Shown here one piece after another: positions 12,278 to 22,605 of a stretch of DNA of 64,000 bases. Within the stretch, counting starts at the first letter, position 1; every line of letters begins with the position of its first letter. Made by a program: the position numbers and the translations under genes. The stretch is from contig OX235270.1 in NCBI GenBank assembly GCA_944472135.2, positions 121,969,842-122,033,841 of the forward strand, given 5' to 3'. The notes under the pieces were generated by a model, which did not search any database, had not been told where the DNA came from, and saw nothing but the letters and a program-made list of their open reading frames with translations. Origin of the DNA: Trichobilharzia regenti. Taxonomy: Eukaryota; Platyhelminthes; Trematoda; Strigeidida; Schistosomatidae.

Positions 12278-12712
12278 GAAGAATCGCAGGACTTACACCA
12301 GTACGCCTACAACCCTCCTCACGTTGACGATTGTAAGTTGTGGAATGTCCGGACACACACAAGATTAACCAACAATTACAATAATTGGAACTCACACAAT
12401 TGTTTAACACAAACATAAGTGCAATCAACACATCAAAATGGTGGATTCTGGCACGACAAACTACCCCTGAAGAACTGTAGGACTTACAGCAGTACGCCTA
12501 CATTCCTTCTCAGGTTGATGATCCAAGTGGAAGTCGTCCGGACAGAAACAGAATTACCAACAGCTAGATGACAGATGATATCAATTTAGTATATACAATA
12601 TGAACATATGTACAAAATCACACACCAAGCACATTGGACTGCTCATTGATGCGCTACCCTTTGAAGAATTGTAGGACTTACAGCAGTACGCCTACATTCC
12701 TTCTCAGGTTGA
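12278..12712 (-). repeat. 50-bp module, three copies, in BEL-like copy 2
   Basis: Copies at 12278-12327, 12469-12518 and 12663-12712 share the core aggacttaca(c/g)cagtacgcc and a conserved end (caggttga or cacgttga). Spacing is 191 and 194 bp, so it is a tandem repeat with about 190-bp period in which the core is best conserved. The same arrangement occurs in copy 1. It lies immediately 3' of gag. Confidence 0.75.
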
Positions 12713-12716
12713 CGCC

Positions 12717-14669
12717 CTAGGTTGGAAAATCGTCGCAGAGTTCATTTGCTGATTTCCTCCTATCATCTGTATCCTCAAATCTGAACCGTAACACGCCCAT
12801 GTCATTGTATCGTAGAATATAGATGACCAACAAACACACGAAGTATCTGGTCAACCAAGCGTAGGCACAGAGTAATTTACACCAAAGATAATAGCATTCA
12901 AATAGTAACTTGAAACTTGAAATGCCTTTATTCATGCAAGTCAATTTAACAATTACTCTCTCCTTTACACTTGGCTTATCCACACTAAACTGACCATTGA
13001 TATTCGTCCTTTCAAACGAACTGATACTAGCATAGTCATTGCACAAGATACTTGAGTTCATGGGTGTCTGTTTCATTGTGGATGACAGCACCAACGACGA
13101 CTGATTGATATCAGTTGATGAAGTTAGCGGTGGATCAAAAGCTGTTGTTGCTCGACTTTCAGAAAGTTGTCTACCTGCAAGACCACCACCACTGCTGTCT
13201 TTTACTATCAGCTCAGGTTTAGCACTAGCATCTGATGATAGGTGGGCTACATGCTGATCACTTACACTGACGGTCTGACAAGTATGCATGCCTTCTGCAA
13301 CTGTATCTGCATTTAATTCCACTTCACGTTCAAGTTGTACAGAACCTTTGTTCAACTTAGCAGTAGTAGGCATATTCCTTATTTCATCATGATCAACCAA
13401 AGACAACTGTGGAGTATCATGATCATTATCACGAATATTCACTTTACCATCAACTTCATTTTCAAACTCTTTAATAACAGAAGTAGACAATTTTGGTTCC
13501 TCCTCACAAATCCTTAAAGGTTTTATAACTTCACTCTGACTAGTAATACCTTGTAAACTGGCGGAGTCAGAACTGGACTCCGAAGCAGTAACTCTATTCT
13601 GTGACACTCTATTCAACAATGGCTTACCAGTTGCAACTACAAGCTTCTTCACCGCGCCATTATCGTCACACAATTCGGAGTAAGGCCTGGAGTTTACATT
13701 TAGCTTATCACTGAACTTGCTCACTGATTCACAGTTCATCTTTGTATGCACTTCTTGCAAACGTGTAAAACACAACCGTGTTTGTCTTGCATCTTGTAAC
13801 TTATCTGTTGAGGATGTGCCACGAAACCTGTTACACTCACTAGGCCTATATGCATTACTAGACACCATAGAGCCTTCTCGATATCCACCTCTCTGAGGCC
13901 TACTCGTCATCAATGATTGCATTTTACCCTCAGACTGCTCTATTGTAGGGGTGAGATTTAATATACTGGCAAACTTGCTCATAGATTGATTGACACTATC
14001 TTTTACTAGTTTCAGGATATCATCAAATTTTGGCTCGATACCCTCATCCTCCATACGGGAGCTTATCTTCACCCACTTCCTTTGCAGTCGAGTAGGTAGG
14101 CGTCTTGCTATTACTTCTAGTGTAAAACTCGAGTTGAGGTCACTCATGCAACTCATCGAAATCAAGGTATTCTTATAAGTCATAAGATTATCTAAAAACT
14201 CAGTGAGTGCCTTGGAGTCATCTTGAAGCTGACTGCCGTAACCTCTGACAGCTTCGTATACGTTCCTTACAATCATTGAAGGTCTTCCAAACCTTTGACA
14301 TAATATGCTCATAGCCTCAGCGTATCCCTCATTAGGGGGCATGAGCTCACAGCACTGTATAGCTCTTGAAGCATCTCCAGTGCAATACCTCATCAAATAC
14401 ATCAATTTCATTTCATCACTTAATAGAAAACTACTCAGCACAATCTCAAACTACTTTACAAACTGTAAATAATCAGCCGGGTTTCCATCGAAACACCGTG
14501 GTTCAAATTTAGGGAGTTTGATGTTCCTATTATCCCTGCACGGCGAAACAGTAACATCAATCATGTCATGTTTAACATCAGACACATCGTTACAAGTAAC
14601 AGACAATTCACCATGACTTACTTTCCTGTTTGCATCCAAGACACTCTGTCCCTTCTTTGACCCAGGCAT
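12717..14669 (-). pseudogene. BEL/Pao-like Gag with in-frame TAG (copy 2)
   Basis: The minus-strand frame starting at 14669 encodes a Gag-like protein of about 650 codons. The only interruption is a TAG after ADYLQFVK (14448-14450); the frame then stays open from 14447 to 12717. Residues after the stop (KLMYLMRYCTGDASRAIQCC, ILCQRFGRPSMIV, LTEFLDNLMTYKNTLISMSC) match the Pao-type capsid region. A Cys/His-like stretch (LCFTRLQEVHTKMNC) sits where a zinc knuckle might have been. The long Ser/Glu-rich centre is not a family I know. Near the C-terminus a hydrophobic segment (WLTRYFVCLLVIYIL) could span a membrane. The same TAG occurs in copy 1. Confidence 0.7.
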
Positions 14670-14813
14670 TGTTGAACTTGAACCAATTCCGAAAAAGTTG
14701 CAGATATTGCTTGTTCAAAGAAGACTTGACCGGCACCAGGAAAGATGAACGGTGACTATCCAAACTTTCACCAACTGTTTGAATCCGCCAGATCTGTTTC
14801 TACCGTCAGAAAC

Positions 14814-15174
14814 TGTCAGCCACGTCTCATAAACCGTTAATGCCCAGCTCTTGCTACGCTGGGACTCACGCTGTTCCTCGAAGCTTCTCAGAAACGCTTA
14901 GTAATAACGGACGCAAAAACCAAAACACCGACTGGTGACTCGAGGATTCTTTATTGTTACACCAACAGATAAAAATAATGTTTCTACTAAGGTCTGTGAA
15001 CAAATATTACAATAATAAATCACAAGATTACTTCTGATGGTTTACTGCTGACTTCTTTCTGAACAGCGACCGATGAGACGATGACTGTCGTATTGATGCC
15101 TCCGCGAAAATTGGGGAAGTTGATTTTGAGGAAACAACCATGAATTGATCGTTCAATCTTCAACTACATTGACA
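14814..15174 (-). repeat. 5' LTR of BEL-like element copy 2
   Basis: 361 bp bounded by tgtcag and ttgaca on the plus strand, adjoining the right AACGC target duplication. On the minus strand the LTR is followed by GTTTCTGACGGT, a sequence also found directly after the LTR of copy 1. This is the position of a primer-binding site, but I could not match it to a tRNA. Confidence 0.85.
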
Positions 15175-16940
15175 AACGCCCTTAGTTCCATCTCACAATC
15201 TCGAGATTTGTGTATGAGAAATGAAGAACGCGCCGCACTAGTCAGCCCTGCAATTTAATCGCAAAACTCACAGTATTTCTCTCCTCATGGAAAAAGAGAG
15301 GCTATGCACTGATTCTGCAGACATATGTGAATTATTCAACAAAACATTTGCAGCTAACTGCCTTAAGCCTACAATCCCGTTATTCGGTGTATACCCTACT
15401 ACTAATATGGCGCAACTTCCATCTTTGCCTACACAAAAACAAATTACAGTTGAATTCACTTATGCTAACATTAACCAAACTATGAGGACCCTCAAAAGCT
15501 CGAGAGGTTTTAGCACTGATGGTATATCATCTTATTTTAATAAACATGGTGGCTCTGAAATTCCTTTACTATTACTTAAAATCTTCACGATGACCTTAGC
15601 AACCCAAACGTACCCGGATATATGGAAAACAGCATTTATTATGCCTAAACACAAATCTGGTTTGTAAACAGAAGTCAACAACTACAGGCCGATTAATATC
15701 ACACCTATCGCATCCGGAATTATGGAGAGACTAGTTAAAGATAATCTACTCAAGCATACGTTTAATCGCAGCATTGTAAGCCCTAACCAACATGGATTCC
15801 TGAAATTCAGATCTTGTTTAACATGCTACCTAGACTTCTTTGATTTTGAGACTAGTAGTCGTGACAGACGACAACTAGTACTTGTCATCTACCTCGACAT
15901 TTCTAAGGCATTTGACTGCGTCAGCCATTTGCTGCCAATACATAAGCTGAACTCCCTAGGAATACGCGGCCCACTATTAGGATGACTTAAATCATACCTA
16001 AAAAATGGTCCCAAATAGTCTGTAACTTCCAAACCTAGCCCGATCACTTCTGGTGTAGTTCGAGGTAGTGTCATTGGGCCCCTCCTATTTACACTTTATT
16101 TGAACGACATATACTCTTGCTTCTCACATGAGACACCATTCATCTCTGCAGGTTTGTGCATTCCAGTGTGATGACGTAGGGTGCTTCCAGAATGTTGTAC
16201 AAAATGAATTAGATAAAGTGATTGCTTGGTCATCCTTATGGAATCTATAATTCAATCTGAACAAATGTGGTTGCGTCTGCTTTAGCGCACCCTCAATCGA
16301 TATAAAATTAGTGCTTGCATCTGTTAACCTACCCAGACTCCGAAGTGTCGTTGACTTAGGCTTGAGGTACTCTAGTGACCTAACATTTTCTGAGCAACTG
16401 GAATCACAGACTCGAAAGTCGAGGATGCTCTTAGGATGCAAACTCAGGAACTTTCACAACAACTAAGCCAAGCCCATTCTATGCAAAACCTGTGTAATGC
16501 CACTACCAGAATACTATCCATTTATTATTGGCAGCACTCACATATGTGACAAGCTGAGGATGGAAAATATCCAACGATATCTCACCTCCGAACTAATTGG
16601 CTACGATTGTAAGAAAGACGACATCTCACAGTGCATGATTCTAAATCTTGGCCCACTTTGGACGGGACAACTTATTAAAAACCTAGTATTCTTCTTTAAG
16701 GTCCTACACAAAATATCATTCTCAGACAAAAGGGGCATACATTTCTCACCGGAAGGCCCTTACGATCTGCGTAACCAAACTTGCACAGTGACGGTAATAG
16801 CCCTTAAATCAACACCCCGCCTAAACTTCTTCACAGTCATGTATTCTATGAGACAGTCTGCCCCTAGATATCAGGACATGTACCTTGGTTATAAATTTCA
16901 AACGCTCTCTATACAGACTGCTTCACTCTACTGATTGCAT
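15175..16940 (+). mobile_element. CR1-like LINE reverse-transcriptase region, decayed
   Basis: Pieces in order on the plus strand: a pre-RT block (MEKERLCTDSADICELFNK, about 15287), SSRGFSTDGISSYFNKHG (about 15500), the NYRPINITP block (about 15680), SPNQHGFLKF, then LVLVIYLDISKAFDCVSH (the first catalytic Asp region, about 15870) and GSVIGPLLFTLYLNDI (about 16065). A CDDVG motif follows near 16170 where the catalytic Asp pair is expected. A C-terminal piece (LRNQTCTVTVIAL..., about 16760) follows. Stops and frameshifts interrupt each block. Together with 9258-9620 it forms one CR1-like element split by the BEL-like insertion. Confidence 0.75.
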
Positions 16941-17118
16941 TAACAAACTATTTATCTATGGAACGAATCAATTATTAGTTAACCACAGTACCTAAACAAC
17001 GCGCAAAACTTCCATGATTACTCTATAAACGATAAATAAACAAGTCACAGATGTATAACAACACTAAGTATAAATAAGTATATATGCTTACTAGATGGCA
17101 ATGTACGACAAATATAAA

Positions 17119-17142
17119 CATATATATATATATATATATATA
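17119..17142. repeat. (TA)n microsatellite
   Basis: A pure run of about 12 TA dinucleotides between the CR1-like fragment and the Gypsy relic. Confidence 0.95.
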
Positions 17143-17189
17143 CAAATATCGTTGGAGCTGACTGGCATTAACTCGTTTCTGTTTGTCAC

Positions 17190-19195
17190 CTCTTCAGATG
17201 GTGCATACTTGACTCCACCATTTTGTGATTGTGTATGGCCCTTCCACTTTGGAAGGAGTTTCTGTGAGCCTGGCCCCAACTGTATATCTTCTGTCTGTAC
17301 ACTTCACTTGGCCTCCGACTGCAAAGGTAATGCACTGAGTCTTTCCTTTCAGCTTATACTTCGCGACACCACTCCACTGCTTCTGCATTACATTCTTGAC
17401 TGCTTCTTTCAGCTCTACTTGTAACTTCGTCGAACTCCACTTTTGGTGTCGGTAACCGTGGTTCGGCACTATACACCCGTTGAAATGGTGACTTCTTCTT
17501 TGTTTCCTGAGTGGTAGCACGATGTGTTAGTAGAATCTGCGGAAGCTCCGTTTCCCAGTTACAGCCCTCCGAGGCCAGCCACTCCTTCAGCGTACGGTTG
17601 TTTTTCTCCGTTAGGCCATTCGTTTGTGGATGATATGGGGTCGTTTCGATCCTCTTAATGCCCAGGTGTTGCAAACGGGAAGTAAACTCTTCCCTTTCGA
17701 AACAGGGACCTTGTTCTGTCAGTATTGTCTTTGGTACGCCGTGGTCTGCAACGATGTGTCTAACTACTGCATCTGTCACGGTCCCTGCATGTAGGTCTGG
17801 GATTGCTGCGGCGTCTACTCATCGACATCATCGTGTCATCATCAAAAGGTACTGATTACCACTGGATGTCTGAGGAAACGGACCCATGACAACTACCGAC
17901 CACAAATCACCTATTGCCGTAACTGGAATCGACTGAAGCGGTGGTCGTATGTACCTGTCACCTTTTATTGTGCGTCGGTGGCATAGTGGTTAGGACTCTC
18001 GCTGACCACGCACATGGTCCGAGGTTCGATCCCCACCGACGCACACCTGATATCTATGGTCGGCCTGCAAAATTTGGGCTACCGATATCCACGCTGAAAA
18101 TTCCATACTTGTACCAAAAATACAGTGTGGAATCAAGCTGTAATCAAAACTAAAAAATAAAAATAAAAAAATATTAGCAGGTACCGTGAACATTCAAGTA
18201 CACATCTTGCCACGTCTTCTCTCATACCTGGCCAGTACATACTTTGCCTTAGGAGGTCGGTTGTTCTGGCCACGCCTGTATGTGCTAGCTGGTGACATTC
18301 TTCTATCATGTCATGGCGCGACCATTGAGATATGATAGCCGGCCAGCTTCCGTCGTTCTCTCACCAGGTCAGAGTGCCGTATGCATTTTCACTTCCAGGA
18401 AAGTGTAAGATCTTAAAATCGTACTCCTGAAGATGCAACATCCACCTTGACAATTTCCCCCGTGGGTCTCTCGCTGTCTTCAAAAACTGTAGTGGCTTAT
18501 GATTAGTTTCGATGTGGAACCGCCAGCCGAGTAAATAGGGTCTTCATTTGTTGACTGCCCATACCATTGCTAAACATTCTTTCTCTGTCGTTGAATACTT
18601 TCACTCTGTGTGTCAAAACCCGGCTGGCATACTCAACGATTCCCTCACTCTGTCTTAGGACCGCACCTATAGCGTAGTCACTGGCATCTGTGCACACTGT
18701 GAACCGTCTTCCAGGTATAGTTAGTTTTAGTGTCATTGGTTGGTGGTAGAGCAGCTATTTAATTCTGTCGAATGTCCTCTGCGATTCCTCCGACCAAACA
18801 AACTTCGGCTTACCTAGTAGCCTGTACAGAGGGGCTGCTATCTCATTGAAGTTCTTCACGAATCGACTATAAAACGCTGCTCTACCCAAGAATTGTCTCA
18901 ATTTTCTCTCTGAATTCGGGGAGGGGGATCGTTTTTATCGTCAACATTTTCTCTGGTAGTGGTTTAATCTCACCATTTCCCACCTTATGTCCCAACAGAG
19001 TAACATTTCTTTTGGCTATATGAGACTTGGTTTTTTGACGCGTGGTCCAAACTCTTCGATGCGTCGCAGCACGGCTTCTACATGGTTCACATGATCGTAT
19101 GCTCTCACTACAAGGGGAAACGACTTCAGGCTTCGTTTTTCCCCAAGTATTTGTAATCCATTCAAAACACACTTGGGTTTTTTGTTGATGCGAGG
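17190..19195 (-). mobile_element. Gypsy-type LTR retrotransposon, pol relic
   Basis: Minus-strand pieces run in pol order from high to low coordinate. They are an RT C-terminal block (VTLLGHKVGNGEIKPLPEKM, about 18960), an RNase H start (RRFTVCTDASDYAIGAVLRQ, about 18670), then the integrase core (GPFPQ about 17880; ILTEQGPCFEREEF about 17700; YHPQTNGLTEKNNRTLKEWL about 17600). The central catalytic Asp of integrase appears as Glu (LTEQG where TDQG/SDQG is usual). Stops and frameshifts separate the blocks. No LTR was found on either side. A SINE at 17972-18178 splits the integrase region. Confidence 0.8.
17972..18178 (+). mobile_element. tRNA-derived SINE, type 1
   Basis: The first 70 bp resemble a tRNA gene with an A-box-like tagtggttagg and a B box ggttcgatcccc. 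They are followed by an unrelated tail and an A-rich end (about 18150-18178). A second copy in opposite orientation lies at 26338-26539. Missing tRNA folding in the 3' half and the conserved non-tRNA tail show it is a SINE, not a tRNA gene. It interrupts the Gypsy integrase region. Confidence 0.8.
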
Positions 19196-19869
19196 ACAAT
19201 ATTTCTATATTTCTTGATGTGGTCCGTAGAATAACTACCTATCACATTCTTCCCATAAACCAACGACAAGAAAGACAGCAACCATGTAATTTCTCCATAA
19301 ACCAAATTTATGTAATTTAAATAATACTTATCTACGCCTGTAACACTGGTGTGTCCAACATAGATATTATTATTGTTACTATTATCTGAGCTCTGGCTAA
19401 AAGCCCCTGTATCGCCATTCACTCTGCCGGACATAACTATTTTGGGTCATTTTATCCAAAGAAAGAAAGACTGATTTAGAAACGCCATCGAAATCTTTTC
19501 CTTGCTTGTACATATGAGCGATCCATATTAAAATGAAGCACACCCTAGACACTGACTCTTTTTCGTGCGTATTCTCCAATTTTTATGCAGGAGGAGGATA
19601 CTTGAAGCAAATAATGGGTGACTACTGCTCAAACTCCACGGAAGATGATGCAACCCTGAAGTATCTTCTCGAGAGAGGATCCAAATAACATTGAGACCCA
19701 TCGATTTCTAGCTAGTGAGGAGGTCTACGGGACCTTTCACCAGATCCGCCAGACGGATCTTTCGAACATCCTTTTTATACATAATGGGAACGGGTGGGAC
19801 ACTGAGCAAATATCTGATAGTCTGAAGGGCTTACACACAATTCATTATTAGTACAGCCAATAAATAATG
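19196..19869. other. No gene recognised
   Basis: AT-rich spacer between two Gypsy relics. The overlapping minus-strand frames (19162-19434, 19397-19579) lack family resemblance. It may hold decayed LTR or leader sequence of either neighbour. Confidence 0.35.
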
Positions 19870-20924
19870 GTGGGGAATCAGGTGTTTGAACATCAAATAA
19901 ACTGTTGTTACTTCAAAAACATTTAAAACTTGAAGGGGTAAAAATCAGCAGGATGTCGCTATATCGTGGAAAAATGTTTATTGGAATAAGTAGTTACGGA
20001 ACTACCTTCCATGCCCTCCCGCGGGGATCAAGCGGACTCCGCACTGTGCAAATATCTAGCCCAGGGATAAACAACCCCTATGGGATGATTAAAGCAGCCC
20101 TCACGGACCAGCGGCGTCTTTACGAACTATTCCGCAACGTCGAGTTGGGTGATCAGTTGACTGTGTATATGCTAATAAGAATACGGGGAGTTAGTGGCCA
20201 ACGTCAGTTCGACGAGGGACTCTTCAGGAAGTTGTCTTTATCCAAATTGCCACAGTCAGTACAGGCTGTGCCCGTGACACTTCACGGTCTTATAATAGAT
20301 GATTTAACTACTTCTGCAGGTAAAATTCTAGAAATAACATAACGGTGAGTCACTGAAATGTGATCGATTATTAAACAGTCCTTGAGTACCGACACTGCAG
20401 TGACAGAGTTGTGCAACTCCATCAAGCAGCTACTTAGGTCAAAAAATCCCCGCAATTCCTCCTACTATCGACCGAATTCCCCTCAACTGTGAAACTCACG
20501 TGGTTGATCAAAATCCAAGCCAATTTCACTTAAAATCCCTTGCTGGTGTTGCTATCATAATACCTATGGCCAAGAACCGAAACGCTGCCAAAAACCTTGC
20601 AATTTCGGCCGTGACTCGAAGATGATAGGAAACTACCCAACTGGTACGTGCTAGTGCCATCCGTTGCCGGTGGCAGTAGCAAACTACTATACATCCGCGA
20701 CGTAATCAGAAAGACTCGGCACTTGGTTGACACAGGTGCCGAAGTCAGTGTCCTTCCTGTTACAGAGGCAGATCGAGCGAAAGCATATTGCAACCATTGG
20801 TAGGAAAAACGCCTATCTGAATGTAGGTTTATGCAAACCTATTTAGTGAAATTCCCTTCTTGCTGACTCCACTATGCTCATCGTAGTCACTCCCTTCTTA
20901 ACCATCATGATCTACTCATAGATG
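19870..20924 (+). mobile_element. Older CsRn1-like Gypsy, gag-protease half
   Basis: A plus-strand frame (19905-20342) ends in RLYELFRNVELGDQ...LSLSKLPQSVQAV, which aligns with the gag of the nested element (RIQQLLTGCELG...LQSLPRNVQQI) and marks a CsRn1-type Gag. Downstream, around 20715-20765, lies VDTGAEVSVLP, the aspartic protease active-site motif. Stops and frameshifts are present. The element is cut at 20924 by the insertion of a minus-strand Gypsy and resumes at 26630. Confidence 0.7.
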
Positions 20925-21403
20925 TGTAGGGACTATTAGGAGAGCTCATTAACATTACAAATATGCAAATAAAAATCCAAGTTAATGAGATAATAGGGTA
21001 AATATATATTATCAAAAAATGCAGTAATGTGTTATATTAATGAAAAGGTTACTTGGTTATAACGTTAAAGTCCGCGGCTACAAATTATCAATATAATCCA
21101 AGGGAGCGTTCACTGTTGGAATGCGTCTGCTGGTAGATTCTGTGGACCGGTTGTAGAGTTGTCTTCGGATGAGGATAATAGACTCCTGCAATAAATCCAA
21201 AGTATACAACACGGTATGAGTGGAGCAAGTAAGCAGAAATGGCCAGGGAGAAGGCGAAGTTTCCGGCAGCAAAGTGTATTTCCAAATGTACACGGAAGTT
21301 ATATGTATTTTAACAAGAATCATTTTAAACAAAAATCATTTACAATGTCTCTGATTTCTACAGCTAAGAAAAAGTGTACAATCATATTGTTACGTACTCC
21401 ACA
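20925..21403 (-). repeat. 3' LTR of nested Gypsy
   Basis: 479 bp. Nearly identical to the right LTR at an offset of about 5,032 bp once the SINE in the right copy is ignored; a G-run length difference lies at the edge (tgtagg versus tgtaggg). High LTR identity indicates a fairly recent insertion despite the broken ORFs. Confidence 0.9.
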
Positions 21404-21906
21404 CGGCTCCCCCTAGAGATCCGGAGAGACCACCGGAATTTGTTAGTGTCAGTGAAGTAAATAATAATAGTAATAACAATTTTAGGATAAAAACAAGGAT
21501 ACATAATAACATGCATGTACGCGAAAAGGTATTTGAATCATGTAAAGTCTGAACGCATGTAAAAAATAGTTCAACAACAAAAATTGAAATAGAAGAGCAT
21601 GTCAATTAAATGAGGTTGGTTTCTCATTCGCACAAACCATGAACGAAGATTTTTAATGTATTAAGAAAGAGATGTATATATACAGTAATTAAAGAGGGGA
21701 AAGGAAACAGAAAAAAAAATGTGGATTGAAAATCGATAGTTTCTGGAAAACACAATACCTATTTTGTGGATGAGGTACTTATAAATAAATAAATAATGGT
21801 GATAGTAATCTTTTATAGTAACAGTGACATCAAAGTGTACGAAGAAATACTAATAGTCATGATAATAATGTCTAGACGAAAAAAATGTAATTAAAAAAAT
21901 TTTTTA

Positions 21907-22605
21907 TCAGTCCACAAAATGAACGTAGCGAGCCGGTTTACTGATTTGCCGACCACTACGTGTTTGGTACGGAGGGAGGATAAGACTTGGTGCCGTTGGA
22001 GTGGAATCGGATGTCTTATTATTTGGTTGTGTAGTTGTCGATGTAGCTTCAGAGTCGTTGTCTGTGTTGGCGGGTTTGATTCGATCAATGGAAATAGTTT
22101 CCCGTTTTCCATTCTTGTTCACTGTGAAGTGTTTGTCCGAACGTTCAGTAACTTGGAAGTGACCTTCGTATAGGGGTTGCAATCCTTGTCTGATGGTGTC
22201 GACTCGAACAAAGACGAACTTGCAAGTTTGCAGATGTTTGTTGATCTGATCTCGTCGGGGAGATTGTCGAGGTGCTGTTGGTTGAAGTTGAAGCATTTGT
22301 CTAGTTAATCGGTTGGTGAAGTCAACAATGTTCACGTCCATCGAATCGGTTGAGGGAACTAGCTGTCCATGCAAGGTTAGGTTGGTGCCGTAAACAAGTT
22401 TAGCCGGTGTACGTCCTAAATCTTCTTTGATAGTAGATCGGATACCAAGTAAAATCAAAGGTAAGTATTCACTCCACTTAGATATATCATTCTGCGCCAT
22501 CAGGGAGCTTTTCAGTTGTCTGTGGAATCTTTCCACCAGACCATTCATTGCCGGATGATAGGCTGTTGTGGAGATATGTTTCACTCCCAGGAGTCTCGAT
22601 TGGAA
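21907..22605 (-). pseudogene. Gypsy integrase C-terminal half
   Basis: Continues the pol frame after a TAA codon at 22603-22605. It encodes ISTTAYHPAMNGLVERFHRQ, which holds the last catalytic Glu of the integrase core, then a basic C-terminal domain and a Ser/Thr-rich tail ending YHPF-like (ARYVHFVD). The frame matches that of 22606-24141, so one stop codon is the only break between the two halves. The product would be an integrase tail lacking the first two catalytic residues. Confidence 0.8.

Larger units (their letters stand above)
10852..15174 (-). mobile_element. BEL/Pao-type gag-only LTR element, copy 2 (complete, three LTRs)
   Basis: This 4,323-bp element is flanked by a perfect 5-bp direct repeat AACGC (10847-10851 and 15175-15179), the target-duplication length usual for BEL/Pao. 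On the minus strand the order is 5' LTR (14814-15174), gag frame (14669-12717), non-coding DNA with a repeated 50-bp module, an internal LTR (11408-11765), a 195-bp spacer ending in a G-rich tract, then the 3' LTR (10852-11212). No pol frame exists, so movement would need enzymes supplied by another element. The internal third LTR suggests recombination between copies before or during insertion. It interrupts a CR1-like LINE. Confidence 0.85.

Noticed and set aside
18000..18050. tRNA gene
   Set aside because: Pol III boxes are present but the acceptor stem does not close and the same tail follows in another copy (26338-26539), so it is a SINE.
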